From Chrysopilus asiliformis (taxonomy: Eukaryota; Arthropoda; Insecta; Diptera; Rhagionidae), in NCBI GenBank assembly GCA_964034945.1, contig OZ035962.1, positions 67,780,274 through 67,844,273 on the forward strand: a DNA stretch of 64,000 nucleotides, given 5' to 3'. The translations under genes were made by a program, and so were the position numbers. Each line of letters begins with the position of its first letter. Positions within the stretch are counted from its first letter, which is position 1. Below the pieces are notes generated by a model. It ran no database searches, was not told the origin of the DNA, and saw only the letters and a list, made by a program, of their open reading frames with translations. Positions 10,083 through 21,739 of this stretch are shown here, piece by piece.

Positions 10083-12203
10083 GGGACTAGCCGGATAACC
10101 ATGGGAAAACGGCCTAAGAAGATATCATCTTGAAACTTTTACCAGATGTTGGTACTAAGGTCCTTAGTGTTTCTGCAAAATATGAATCCTGTACCCCCCT
10201 TAGTTTTGATGGGAGAGGGGTTTAAAGCAAAATATAAAAGTATTTTTTTCTCGAAAACGGCTGAACCGATTTGGATGAAAAAAATATATATTGTACAGAC
10301 CAATGGGGCAATGTTGTAAAAAAATTAAAAAAAAAATTGGACAAAAAAAAGTGGGTGGAAAAAAATATTGAAGTTTTAAAAAAAAATTTTTTCTTAGATC
10401 CTCTTAATTGACCACTCTGAGTTTTTGTCGAAAAAATCCGTGGAAAGTGTACTTTCAATATATATATATACGGGAATGGTCACTGATGTGGAACTTTGCG
10501 AAATTCACGCATATATGTTTGTCTACCCTATGTATCTCCCACTGTACTTTTTCCTAAAGTTACTCCAATTGGATTTTGATGTATGGGAGATTTGTGTAAA
10601 ACCGTATTTTAAATATGATTTACTTTTGGAACTTTTCTGTACGACGTACCGTTCTCATGATATTGGCTTTTTTATACCCGTTTGGTGAAACCAAAGGGTA
10701 CAACCGAAAACGTTTTTTTGCGAATATATCAAAAACGATGCATCTTATCGAAAACGTGCAAGAACAAAAGTTTTTTAGGATATGATTCTACATAAAACTC
10801 CCATATATCAAAATCCGATTGGAATAAGTTTTAAAAAATCTTTTTGAAAAGTTTGACTTCAAAGTGGAATTTTGATACAACTGTTCGCTGTTCACTTAAA
10901 TCACCATACGGGTTTTCAATAATTACCACTTTTGAGCACCATATATCACCATATATGTTATGATATTATTTAAGAACATCACATGTATATATGGATTATA
11001 AATGTTAATTGTAGTTTAATATACTATATATGAGCAGTTGATTTTGAAAGTGGCATAAGTCACTTTTTCAAAAAATCAAGTTAATGATAACATTAATTAC
11101 AATTTAACAGTATCTCTTCATTAAAAAAAATGTTATTGAGATTTTGTTCGAGAAAAGTTTTGCTAATTAACGATATAACAAACCCCAACGCAAACCCTTA
11201 AATATCTCGATTTAAAAACAAAGTGTGTTATGCCACTTTCAAAATCAACTGCTCATATATAGTATATTAAACTACAATTAACATTTATAATCCATATATA
11301 CATGTGATGTTCTTAAATAATATCATAACATATATGGTGATATATGGTGCTCAAAAGTGGTAATTATTGAAAACCCGTATGGTGATTTAAGTGAACAGCG
11401 AACAGTTGTATCAAAATTCCACTTTGAAGTCAAACTTTTCAAAAAGATTTTTTAAAACTTATTCCAATCGGATTTTGATATATGGGAGTTTTATGTAGAA
11501 TCATATCCTAAAAAACTTTTGTTCTTGCACGTTTTCGATAAGATGCATCGTTTTTGATATATTCGCAAAAAAACGTTTTCGGTTGTACCCTTTGGTTTCA
11601 CCAAACGGGTATAAAAAAGCCAATATCATGAGAACGGTACGTCGTACAGAAAAGTTCCAAAAGTAAATCATATTTAAAATACGGTTTTACACAAATCTCC
11701 CATACATCAAAATCCAATTGGAGTAACTTTAGGAAAAAGTACAGTGGGAGATACATAGGGTAGACAAACATATATGCGTGAATTTCGCAAAGTTCCACAT
11801 CAGTGACCATTCCCGTATATATATATATTGAAAGTACACTTTCCACGGATTTTTTCGACAAAAACTCAGAGTGGTCAATTAAGAGGATCTAAGAAAAAAT
11901 TTTTTTTTAAAACTTCAATATTTTTTTCCACCCACTTTTTTTTGTCCAATTTTTTTTTTAATTTTTTTACAACATTGCCCCATTGGTCTGTACAATATAT
12001 ATTTTTTTCATCCAAATCGGTTCAGCCGTTTTCGAGAAAAAAATACTTTTATATTTTGCTTTAAACCCCTCTCCCATCAAAACTAAGGGGGGTACAGGAT
12101 TCATATTTTGTAAAAACACTAAGGACCTTAGTACCAACATCTGGTAAAAGTTTCAAGATGATATCTTCTTAGGCCGTTTTCCCATGGTTATCCGGCTAGT
12201 CCC
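10083..12203. repeat. 2.1-kb near-perfect palindrome
   Basis: The arms 10083-11058 and 11228-12203 are inverted copies (about 976 bp each) around a 169-bp spacer; symmetric coordinates sum to 22286. The outer ends read AAAGGGACTAGCCGGATAAC. Each arm contains a truncated family R copy (10675-10925, 11361-11611) in opposite orientation and a polyA/T-rich block near 10320-10400. The only differences noted are isolated bases (for example near 10171 versus 12112). It interrupts the Harbinger element. Confidence 0.95.
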
Positions 12204-12296
12204 TTTGTAATGATTGTTGTTTTTATTCAATGTGAATTTCTCATTACAAATTTTCAAATGAATTTTAGGGCAAAAGTCACGACTAACCGCCAGTAC

Positions 12297-12576
12297 GAGG
12301 AATTTCAGGGTGCATGCCAATTTTAATATTGGAGGAATCGATGAAGATCTAACTCTGTCTTTTAGATTGGCCTCCAACTCTGTTAAGACGCTAATAAATG
12401 CCTCTTTATTTAATCGGAAGTATTCAATAAACCTGAAAATCAAAATATCTGATTTAGTAGAAGTACAAATATAAAAATCTTTCATACCTTTCATCCGCAA
12501 GCTCCAAGGGATTTGAACTGTCTCTCAAAATCTTTCGTACAGTTCTTAAATTAGTATTTTCTTCTTCCTCCTCCAT
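12297..12576 (-). pseudogene. HARBI1-like transposase, N-terminal fragment with intron
   Basis: Exon 1 (12488-12576) starts at an ATG and reads MEEEEENTNLRTVRKILRDS, then SNPLELADE. A 55-bp intron (12433-12487, GTATG...TTTTCAG) joins it in frame to exon 2, FIEYFRLNKEAFISVLTELE, then SSSIPPILKLACTLKFL. 'RDxSNP', 'YRLNKEAF' and 'IPPxLKLxxTLxFL' are the typical N-terminal half of Harbinger DDE nucleases, which cut and join element ends in the nucleus. A GTTAGT after the FLVLA codons may be the next donor. The catalytic DDE part is missing: the palindrome begins about 90 bp on. Certainly non-functional as it stands. Confidence 0.75.
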
Positions 12577-12847
12577 CAAAACAAAAAAAAATTGCACTAT
12601 TGAACATCTTTCACTGAGAAAAGTTTTTATTGAATAAACCACTCAATTTTTTTGACGTTTATGAATTTATGCTAAAATTTAAAACTAATCTAGTACAATT
12701 TGGAATAATGCGACTTTTACACGTTTCTTATGTGGCAGTACTTTTGCGTCGATTCGATCAAGTTCACCGGTCGCAAATTTGAAACGAATCGAAACGACGA
12801 ATCGAAACGAAAATTAAATCGAATCGAGTTCCCCGGTAGACCCGAAT

Positions 12848-14884
12848 ATTAAATTTGAATAATTTTTTTTTAGTTAGCGCATTTGGATTACATTGTAATA
12901 CAAAAAAGCATTTAAAAAAATATCGCGGTTGCATAATTTTTTAATAAAAAAAAGTAATAAAATCAATAACTTATTTGAATGATGTTTTAATAAAAAAAAG
13001 GTTTAAAAAATAATCTTTTGTGAGATAAAATTTTAATCTTTTTTCGGTGTGAAACTGTATACAATACCAAAATGATAAAAAATTTAGCCCAACAATTTTT
13101 ACCGTGTAGAAGATAACTAAACCCTATATTTTTAAGTCGTTGTCTTCATGAATATCCACAGATTTGCAATTTTCCACCTTTTTCATACTAATGTAAGTAT
13201 AGCAAAAATTTATTTTTTTATAATATATACACCCCCTTCCCAAATTAGGGACCCCAAGCGTGCGACTTTCACGCCTAGTCGGGAATCTCCCACTGAGTAT
13301 GGGCCATCGTCAGAACAACTACTAGACTTCTGTTGTTGACCCAACAACCAGACACAGACCGAATGAATCGTTTTTGAGGAAAATGCAAAAACTTTTTCGC
13401 TTGTATGAAAGGCGGAAACAATAGCCAGATTTTACCGGCTAACGAATTTCATCTCACATTTTACGACATATTCATCATCCTCGGCGCTACAGCTCTCGAA
13501 GAGTCTGGGCCTCCTCAATTGAGGTTTTATAACAATTTCTTTCCTTGCTTCGCACCTACTGTTTTTACATGGATTGCGAACCATGGATGAATTACCACAT
13601 TTGTAAGGTTTTTACGTTGGAACCCATCAACAGTAGAGGCCGCGATAGCATTCTAGACCGTTGATGTCGTTCACACTATCACTACTCATTTCGTAAGGCA
13701 AGTTGAGTGGACTTGAAATCAAAGCGTGCGACAGTCGGGAATTTAATCACCGACCTCCAGAATACGGCCCAAGTACTTTACCACTTGGACTACGCTGAAC
13801 GTTTACGACATATTAGCTATGAAAATTTTTCTAATGTTGTAAATGTTTCGCGTTATTTGAGGTCGCGTTACACGAAAAATGCTGTAGTGCCGCAATTTGT
13901 ATTAATCGCGTCACAGCCCAAACAAGTTATAAAAGATCCGCGTTTACATTCAATTGTTGGGGTTTTTGTTATAAAAAATCACTGAACGAGTAAATAGAAT
14001 TCGATTTATTCATAAAAAAACTATTTTTGTTATTCGATTTATAATTAGGTTCATTGAGGTTAATTTCAATATGACCTCAATTACGACCCATGTTTCTAAT
14101 TAAAATTTTCGAAAAAAAATTCTAACTATTTGCGAAAGGGAGCTGCCATTTGGAATAATTTTATGCAATTAATGTATTTTAACTAATAGATATTCATTTA
14201 TATTGAAATTTTGTACGTTCATAGTAAACAATCTAATGCAAATTGAGTAATTTTAGAATAATAAGCTTAAGCTGATTTTGTTTTAGTTAGCCAAAATTTA
14301 TTCTGGTGCCACTTGATTAGGTTTAAATTATTTATCTCTTATTTATCTGCAAAAGTGCATACTCGAATGTTGCTTTCAAAAACTCGTTTATTATACTTTT
14401 GCAGACCTATTAGGATAGTGGCGATTAAAACTGCAGGTAACTTTAGTATAGTGGAAGCTACTATCCATTTGTCCCATACGACCAGTAATTATCCAATGTA
14501 AACCAAATTCATTAAACATTGCAAAGCCGCTATCTCGTTGCAGTTCTGTTCTGGACATGGTGAAAATTTGCGTCCAGTGAGGAGAAAATTATCTCATTTT
14601 AGTGCAGAAATACCATTCATATGCTTAAACATTGAAATAAATTCGTATACGTTCGGGCAGCATTCTATATAAATTCATTTTATGCCATCATTATGTTTAT
14701 TGGAAACCGAATATACTACCGCAAAATGCAATTATACGATTCGAAATATTTATTCGAAATCCGTAGGCGAAATTCAAACGGCGTTTCATGCGACGGATTC
14801 ATTCAATTAAACAAGCTCTGATTTCGTAATATCTATCTGCAAATAAATAATTTAAAAAACTTGATGCAGTCACCTCATTACATT
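12848..14884. other. Unassigned AT-rich sequence
   Basis: No gene or repeat recognised. A frame near 13707-13985 has no ATG start and no recognisable motif. Two similar phrases around AAGCGTGCGACTTTCACG/AGTCGGGAATCT (13256) and AAAGCGTGCGACAGTCGGGAAT (13721) hint at an old duplication. Confidence 0.4.
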
Positions 14885-15330
14885 TTTAAAAGCTTTTATT
14901 TAGCTTGCATTCGTAACTGTTTGCCTGTTTGTCTGTCGGGGTCAAATCTTGCAATCTAATTTTGGCCCACTTCCACTCATTCGATTGACTTGGAAGTTTG
15001 CACACATCGGACGATGACAATACAATATTTTTTCTAATTAATTGTAAGGATAAGTGAAGGTCATGTACGGGCAATGTGATTATATTTTTCCTCAAATATT
15101 CCGGAAAAAATCTTATATGGGGGTTTTTGGGGTCGTTGAATCCGATTCTGGCATTAAGATATCTGTAAAGATAACGGGAGGTTCTGTAAGGATAGTGTGA
15201 CTATCTTTTCCTCAAATTTTCCGGAAAAAAAATCTCATCTAGGTGTTTTCGGGATCGCTGAATTCGATTCTAAAGTCAAAAGGTCTGTAAAGCTCAAATC
15301 AGCCTAATTATTGCGATTCCTCAAAGCCTT
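14885..15330 (-). repeat. Family L repeat, copy 2
   Basis: Minus-oriented degenerate copy: the tail (CTGTTTGTCTGTCGGGGTCA) lies at the left, and two to three tandem units follow (TTATCTTTACAG..., with TTTTTCCGGAA). The unit is the same kind as in the copy at 5698. Confidence 0.5.
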
Positions 15331-15468
15331 CGATGTCATCCTGCTCCGTAATCCTTTTTTGTTTTGGCATTCAGTCCAAAATTATTTACATTTATTGCAA
15401 ACTTAAAATGTTCAAACTCGATTTTCTTGAAACCAACATGTGTATTTTGCCTGTACACTCACGATATA

Positions 15469-15950
15469 CAGCCCTATTCCCGTAACCGGCGGGACGTGTA
15501 CGCCGCGGGATTTGGCGTTTCCCACAGAAAATTTGCATTCTGCTAAAGGCAATTGTCCCGGCGTGTGCCGTGGTGCTGAAAACGTTTTACTTTCGGTATT
15601 ACACTAAACGCACCCGCGAATGTTTTGACTTTTCCATACATTTATTTCCCGCGAGTAAATCGTTGCGGGACCAATCAATTAAATAGAAAGTTTGAATTAA
15701 AATGTGAATTTTATTTATATATTCAATGAATTTTAACTAAATATAAGTTTTGAAGGTCAGGAAAAACTAACTAGACGCAGTACAATCAAATAAAACTTCA
15801 TGCGTATCAAATCAGCAAAACTGTCAAAATAGTCAGCGCGGGGCTGAATAAAATTGCGTTTCTACGTCTACTAGAATAAGAAAATTTCATTCGATCGAGA
15901 TAAAACTTGCGTGGCGTATACACGTCCCGTCGGTTACGGGAATAGGGGTG
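15469..15950. mobile_element. TIR MITE, CCCTATTCCCGTAACCG ends
   Basis: Inverted ends CAGCCCTATTCCCGTAACCG and CACCCCTATTCCCGTAACCG continue as CGGGACGTGTA on both sides. The 482-bp element has no transposase. The target duplication is unclear. Confidence 0.7.
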
Positions 15951-16250
15951 ATTGTCTTTCTTTTCTCAGCAAAACTTGCATTAATTCAAACTGCAAAACA
16001 TGCAATGATTTTTTGCCACTCTAGTACATTAAATTTAAATTTATAAACTATGTAAAACTCGTTTAACAAAGTAAAGTGAAATCCCACTATCTCAAATTTT
16101 GTTTTTATTAATCATATTTCCAATATTGTCACATGTCAATTAAATTAAGTTTCTTTTAATATTTCGTTGTGCATAAATTAAATACTCAATTAATTAAATA
16201 CTAACAATCAATGAGAGATATGTGTTTAATCTATAAAATCTTATGTATCT
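15951..16250. other. Unassigned sequence
   Basis: AT-rich, no feature apart from the left 9-bp target duplication of the next element (16242-16250). Confidence 0.4.
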
Positions 16251-18114
16251 GACAAGGACAAGACTCGGGATCGAACTCTCCGATTTTGACGATTCTTGGA
16301 TATGTGGTAGAAGACCAAAAAAAAATAAGCAACCCGTATTTTTTTTCATATTGGCTCGATTTGAGTTTTAAGGGGTGTTTTTGAGGGGGAATTTTGATCG
16401 AAAAACCGATTTTTGGACATAACTTGACAACCAGTCGCCCGATGCAAATGAAACAAAAACCAAAAGTTTTCTTTTTTGGAGTAGAACTAAACTGCGAAAA
16501 TAAATTGAAATTGCTATTATAGAGTAGATAAAGTTATATACAACTACGTATGCTTTTTTAATTCCGGTCTCCCCTATAATTGTCGCACTTTAAAACTGAT
16601 TGCATATTTTCACAACTAAAGTATCACCAGAAAAAGTCAAATAATAGGATAACCGACCTCTTTTCCTTCCTTTGTCAAATTATTATTTTTTTAATAAATT
16701 TTTATTCATCTGAGATAGAACATTCATTTTTGGCACAGAAGTTTCGGTTTTAAGCCTCCCCAATCTGGCGAAGACAATTTTAACATATCGCTCTAAATCC
16801 ACCCCCTGTCATACCAATCAACCATTTCCAAAAGATTGTTGGGCTAAAGTTCAGGTGAGCCTAATGACGCTACATATTTGATGTGTATATAGGGAGGCTG
16901 GAGGAAGTCTCTCCTATCCTAAATGGGTATTTTTCGTTATTGCTCTGGCCTTTCCCCCCTCCAGGACCGTTCAAAAAAAGCATAAAATTTTTTTTGGAAA
17001 GGGGTAGAGCCATGTACTGTGGGTTAAATGAAAGATCTCGACGAGCCCCTTCCAAAAATACATAGTATGGTGGGTTTACCGCCCCCGCCCTTTGATTTTT
17101 TCTCCTGAAAAATAAGTAGAATTCTTGATGGCAATGGGAGGGGATGTTTTTCCTTTTAAAAACTGCGCTTATTCGTCGTCATTCTATAATGGAAATAATT
17201 ACTGCAATATCTCAATCCGTTCTCAAAATACATAAAAAAGTGTGAAGACACTTTCGAGCAAATAATTGAAAAATCAAATACATTAAATGCAGAATTATGT
17301 AGAATGATTTAAATAAATGGCAAGAGTGTTTACGGAGCCCTCGATTATTCGATTATTTGCTCAAAAGTCAAGATCTTTCATTTAAGATACCACATACCTG
17401 CTATCTCCTTCCAAAAAAAGTTTCATACAATTCCCAGAGGGGGGAGTGGGTGCAAGCAACGACTAAAAATTACCATTTCGGATAGAGGACACTTCCTCCT
17501 CTCCCCATATACAGATCAAAAATATAGCGTTATTGGGGCTAAACTGAACTACAACACTATAGAATTGGTTGATTGGTGTGGCAGGGGTGTGAATTTGTTT
17601 GACAAGACTAGAAACAGAAACTTCTGTGCCAAAAATGAAGGTTCTATCTCAGATGAATAAAAATTTATTTGAAAAAAATTGTTTGACAAGGGATACAAAA
17701 GGGTCGATTACCCTATGATATGACGTTTTCTGGTAAAATACAAAAAAAGGTAAACTTTAGTTGTGATAGGCGTTTCAAAATATGCAATCAGTTTTAAACT
17801 GCGACAATTATAGGGGAGCAGGATTATAAAAAGCATGGCTGTATATAAGTTTCCCTACTCTATGATAGTAATTTCAATTTTATTCCGCAGTTTAGTTCTG
17901 CTTCAAAAAAATAAAACTTTTGGTGTTTGTTTCGTTTGCATCGGGCGACTGGTTGCCGACTTATGTCCAAAAATCGGTTTTTCAATCAAAATTTCCCCTC
18001 CAAAACATCGCTTAAAACTCAATTCAGGCCAATATGAAAAAATACGGGTTACTTACTTTTCGGTCTTCTACAACATATACCAAAATCGACCCTGAGTCCC
18101 TTCCTTATTAGATC
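16251..18114. mobile_element. Long-TIR element with 9-bp duplication (MULE-like)
   Basis: TATGTATCT at 16242-16250 and 18115-18123 flanks the element. The outer ends are related (GACAAGGACAAGACTCGGG versus GATCTAATAAGGAAGGGACTC) and the arms stay inverted-similar for at least 400 bp, including GGTAGAAGACC, AAAACCGATTTTTGGACATA and CCTATAATTGTCGCA. A 9-bp duplication with long TIRs is typical of Mutator-like elements. No transposase remains. A related copy lies at 36784-38840. Confidence 0.65.
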
Positions 18115-18209
18115 TATGTATCTTCATATCTGATTTCGAGGACTAATTTTTGTGGACAAAATAATTTTAAAAAACACATGTTAAGCAATGCAATGAAAAG
18201 TTTGTTAAA

Positions 18210-19010
18210 TTATTCCTTTTGAATTTCCTGTTCTGATACAAAAGAACTTTCGCCATCGTAGGTTAGCTTCAAATCGGAAGTAAAGGTTCCGTAAGCGGAT
18301 TGTGCAGGAAATTCAGTGTGTTGTAGATTTTGCTCAGCAACTTGGTCAAAAAACTGAACTGGCACTGGTTCAGACAGGTAACTTGGAAGTTGTTCCGTTT
18401 GATGTTGATCGTCGAACTGCGTTTTTTCTTCTCTGATGAATTTCGCCGTTTGATTCCTATCGTAGAAATTCGTACATTTCAATTGACGCAGTGCTCTGCA
18501 TGTTTCTGTGTCTTGTTGATCATATAATGCCTGCGTTGTGACTGGATCAGTAGAGACGGTTAAATTATCCAAGTAGAATAGATTTAGGTCTGTTTGAGTC
18601 TCTTTATTCTGATGGAGGTCAGCATTATAGTAAGCGTATTGAAAATGCTCCTGATTTAGTAATTGATCATCTTCGTGAAATTGCAGTGGTTCATCGGGGA
18701 TTAACTTTTGATTTATTCCCAAGTCATCGAAATCGTTTGGTTTGAGAGTCACTTCTGAATCAGCATATTCTTCATCACTTTTATCCGTTTTGTAGTATTC
18801 AAGAAGCTTGAAGCAAATCACAATTATAGCCAGAAGAGCCAAATAGGTGAGTAAACACAAAACCCAGAAAATAATATATTTTCGTATCTCGTTTTGTAGG
18901 TGAGCTCTGAATTTGAGCCAAAATAATGGACACAAAACGAACCAATAAAAAATAAATGATATCACAATAAGCACAGGAATTAAATTTATTTTTCTTAAAG
19001 TTTTTAACAT
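18210..19010 (-). CDS. Unrecognised two-TM protein with acidic cytoplasmic-type tail
   Basis: A single uninterrupted 266-codon frame, far longer than expected by chance in this AT-rich DNA. The first ATG (19008-19010, context AAAAATG) is chosen; the frame is open upstream to about 19207 but without an ATG. Residues 9-33 and 45-70 are strongly hydrophobic (INLIPVLIVISFIFYWFVL; IIFWVLCLLTYLALLAIIVI), predicting a membrane hairpin. Residues 71-266 are a hydrophilic tail rich in D, E, Q and T with no recognised domain. No signal peptide beyond the first TM and no transposon motifs. I do not recognise the family. It may be a lineage-specific gene, a last exon, or an accessory gene of an unrecognised element. 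No AATAAA was seen in the next 90 bases. Confidence 0.5.
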   Translation of the reverse strand: MLKTLRKINLIPVLIVISFIFYWFVLCPLFWLKFRAHLQNEIRKYIIFWVLCLLTYLALLAIIVICFKLLEYYKTDKSDEEYADSEVTLKPNDFDDLGINQKLIPDEPLQFHEDDQLLNQEHFQYAYYNADLHQNKETQTDLNLFYLDNLTVSTDPVTTQALYDQQDTETCRALRQLKCTNFYDRNQTAKFIREEKTQFDDQHQTEQLPSYLSEPVPVQFFDQVAEQNLQHTEFPAQSAYGTFTSDLKLTYDGESSFVSEQEIQKE

Positions 19011-19920
19011 TTTTAAACGGTTTAAGTGAACTGCCCCGGAATAGACTTTAATAAACTTCTGACTGTTAAAAACATTTCTGTTATACGGAAAATAAAATCT
19101 TATCGTTCTGTTTTCGTGCTCAGGAAGTGGTTTCAATTTATTTCGACTCTGATAACGTTCTCGTATTAATATGATTTTTTTTATTTCATTTAAATTAAAT
19201 TTTTTTCCTCACCGAATAGCATTTCATCAGGTTCAGTTGGATTTAATGCCAGTCGCGGAAAAGTGTGGCTAATATATCCAATTTTTCAACGGATCTGGAG
19301 AATAGTAAACAATGAGTGTTAAGTAGACCCCAGATTCTTATCACAACGAGAAGATTTCTAATACTATTAATGACCACAATATCTCTGCTGATCTCATACT
19401 AAAGGTAAAATTTATTTAACAATTATAGTAAATGTACGAGTTATGTTTTCTCACACCAGAATTTTTATTAGACCCATTAGAATTCGATTTTGTGGTAGAT
19501 TTTTAATGCCAAATGCCATTGAATAAGTTAATGGAGACTTTGTAGAGGAACAGTGAAATCCTTTGCGTCTAAATTCAGTAGCACTTTGTCTACATCCGGA
19601 ACTGATTCCGATAAGACCACTAGTGGTTTTTTTGATATAAGATATAAAATAAAGATTATCTTAATTAAATTTAAGTATTTATTATCAGTATTAACGGTGT
19701 TGGTAGTTTTTTTTTCACTTTTTTATCTTGATAATATTTAAGAATTTGAGATTTCAAAATATTTACCGATTAGCTTTAACACCTGTTCTTCGAACGCAAA
19801 CACATTTTTTGGCAAAGATTTTTTTTTGGTATGCGTAATTCCATATTTTGGAGCATTATTAACATTCTTAAATATGTACTCCCATGGCCGTATCATACCG
19901 GCTATTGCGATTTGACACGC
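19011..19920. other. Region upstream of the two-TM gene
   Basis: On the minus strand, 19207-19275 reads FPRLALNPTEPDEMLF and runs into GGTGAGG, a donor-like site, so an upstream exon is possible but no acceptor joins it convincingly. On the plus strand, a short frame before 19404 ends at AAG|GTAAAA, and another frame (to 19741) has a hydrophobic end. These do not join in frame. Nothing firm. Confidence 0.3.
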
Positions 19921-20092
19921 TTTCAACCGGAATACAATTGGCCTGACACAATATTTACGGCGACAGATTACGGCGATATATTTTGTCGTCGTGAATATCA
20001 TTTGCTTTTCAGTCAAAATTCCTTTGTTACTATCAATAGGAATGTGAATGTAAGCAACACACAATACGAATTATATTTCTTAACTAGCTTGC

Positions 20093-21739
20093 ATACCCGC
20101 CGTTGTCGGGTAAAAGTTTTTGCAAAAATTTTCTTGCGGCCAAAAAACAAAGAAATAACTTAAAAACTTTTGAAAAAATCGTTATGCCTTCAGGACCTCC
20201 CGTTCCGAATTTCAAAATTCTAACACCAGATTCGTGATCAGCGGCTCCGAAACCCTCTCATTACCAGTTTTTTTCGCGGAAAAATGGTAAAAAGGATATT
20301 TGGGTTATCCTTACAGGAGGTTCCGTTGGCAATTTCAACACCAGATTCGTGTTCAGTGACCCCAAAAACCCCTTCCCACGAAACGGTCAAGATCGAAGCA
20401 CGTTCTGGAAAGTTCATTAGATATTTTTTTCAAGAAATTTTTTTTCCGAGTTTCAACCGAACTTTAGTAGTTGTTCTAAAAATGGTCCATGCTAGACTTT
20501 GGGTACGAAATTTGGCTGACGCGTCCTTAACAATTTTCCTTCCATTGTTTCAATTGAATTAATTTAAAATATGCAATCATTCGCCATGAGAAATTCGGTA
20601 CAATCGTTTGTTCATATAAACATTTCATTTCAAGAAAAGCAAATATTTTTCAAATTATTAACCAATAGCTTGCATACCCGTCGTTGTCGGGTTAAGTTTT
20701 TTGTATAAGTTTTAGAATACGAAGAAAACCGGAAAGAACTTTAAAACTGTTGAGCTAAAATCTTATCCTTGCAGGACTCTCAGTTGTGAATTAGCCTAAC
20801 ACCAGATTCGTGATCAGCGACCCCGAAAACTCCCTAATGCCATTTTTCTCCGGGAAAAATGGGGAAAAGGATATTGGCGTTATCCTAACAGGACCTTCCG
20901 TTTCGAATTTTGAAAATCTAACATCGGATTCGTGATCAGCGAGCCCGAAAACCCCCGAGTGAAACTATTCAGCCTCCTATTGAGCAGGATTCATGGTGAA
21001 AATCACGGTTTAAAAACACCCAAAACCCCTTAGTGGTAAAAGAACGATGCACGATTTTGCCCCTCTAAACTAACTTTTGAACCCGTGTAGTTTTCACTTT
21101 GGTTGAATACTTTTTGGAAAGGGCACAGTCTCTAGTTTCATCCATATATGGCTTCAAGAGCCACCGAATTGCAGGGGGATGGTGAGGGGTTAACGAACTT
21201 TCTCGTGATTTTTCACAGAAATCACTGCAGAAATGGAAGTTGTGCCCCTGGGTTAACTTTTGAACCCGTGTAGTTTTCACTTTGGTTGAGTAATTTTTGG
21301 AAAGGGCACAGTCTCTAGTTTCACCCATATATGGCTTCAAGAGCCACCGAATTGCAGGGGGATGGTGAGGGGTTAACGAACTTTCTTGTGATTTTTCACA
21401 GAAATCATTGCAGAAATCACGAGAGAGTTCGTTAACCCCTCACCATCCCCCTGCAATTCGGTGGCTCTTGAAGCCATATATGGATGAAACTAGAGACTGT
21501 GCCCTTTCCAAAAAGTATTCAACCAAAGTGAAAACTGCACGGGTTCAAAAGTTAACCCAGGGGCATAAAAAACGTCAAATCCTGCATGGTTCTTTCGGAA
21601 AACCCCGCCTTAGTGAGCGCCTACGTTATGGTTGGAACGTACTGTGAAAGTTTCAAGTTTCTATCTTCAGGGGTTTGGGCTGGGAGTTGATGAGTCAGTC
21701 AGTCAGTCAATCAGGTTAAATGATTTTATATAATAGATA
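20093..21739 (+). repeat. Family L repeat, copy 3 (longest)
   Basis: It begins ACTAGCTTGCATACCCGCCG and ends near CAGTCAGTCAGTCAATCAGG...TATATAATAGATA. An internal second start (ACTAGCTTGC-like, CCAATAGCTTGCATACCC) lies at about 20665, so two units may be fused. It carries the 124-bp type minisatellite twice and a 183-bp duplicated and inverted block. No ORF encodes a recognised protein. Confidence 0.65.
21067..21572. repeat. 183-bp direct repeat plus inverted third copy
   Basis: Two direct copies (AACTTTTGAACCCGTGTAG at about 21070 and 21253, period 183 bp) are followed by an inverted copy (about 21415-21572, ending CACGGGTTCAAAAGTTAACC). The units share GCCACCGAATTGCAGGGGGA. The third copy makes a strong hairpin with the second. 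Confidence 0.85.

Larger units (their letters stand above)
9888..12844 (-). mobile_element. PIF/Harbinger element, gutted by a palindrome
   Basis: Inverted ends CGGGTCTACCGGGGAACTCG match over more than 25 bp and are flanked by AAT (9885-9887, 12845-12847), a 3-bp duplication as expected of Harbinger elements. The minus strand keeps the first exons of a HARBI1-like transposase. The plus strand keeps a start codon and splice donor of a possible second gene. The region between, where the catalytic domain should lie, is occupied by the palindrome 10083-12203, so the element cannot encode an active transposase. Confidence 0.75.

Noticed and set aside
10222..12064. Paired identical short ORFs in the 10-12 kb region
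   Set aside because: They are the two arms of the palindrome read on opposite strands; the sequences are A/T-run rich and non-coding.
13707..13985. Possible 92-codon gene
   Set aside because: No ATG start, no recognised motif, no splice context; likely chance.
18210..19136. Longer version of the two-TM protein starting at 19136
   Set aside because: The codon there is TTG, not ATG; the first ATG of the frame is at 19010.
19553..19741. Short frame with a hydrophobic end, possible membrane protein exon
   Set aside because: No ATG; adjacent donor/acceptor candidates do not join in frame.
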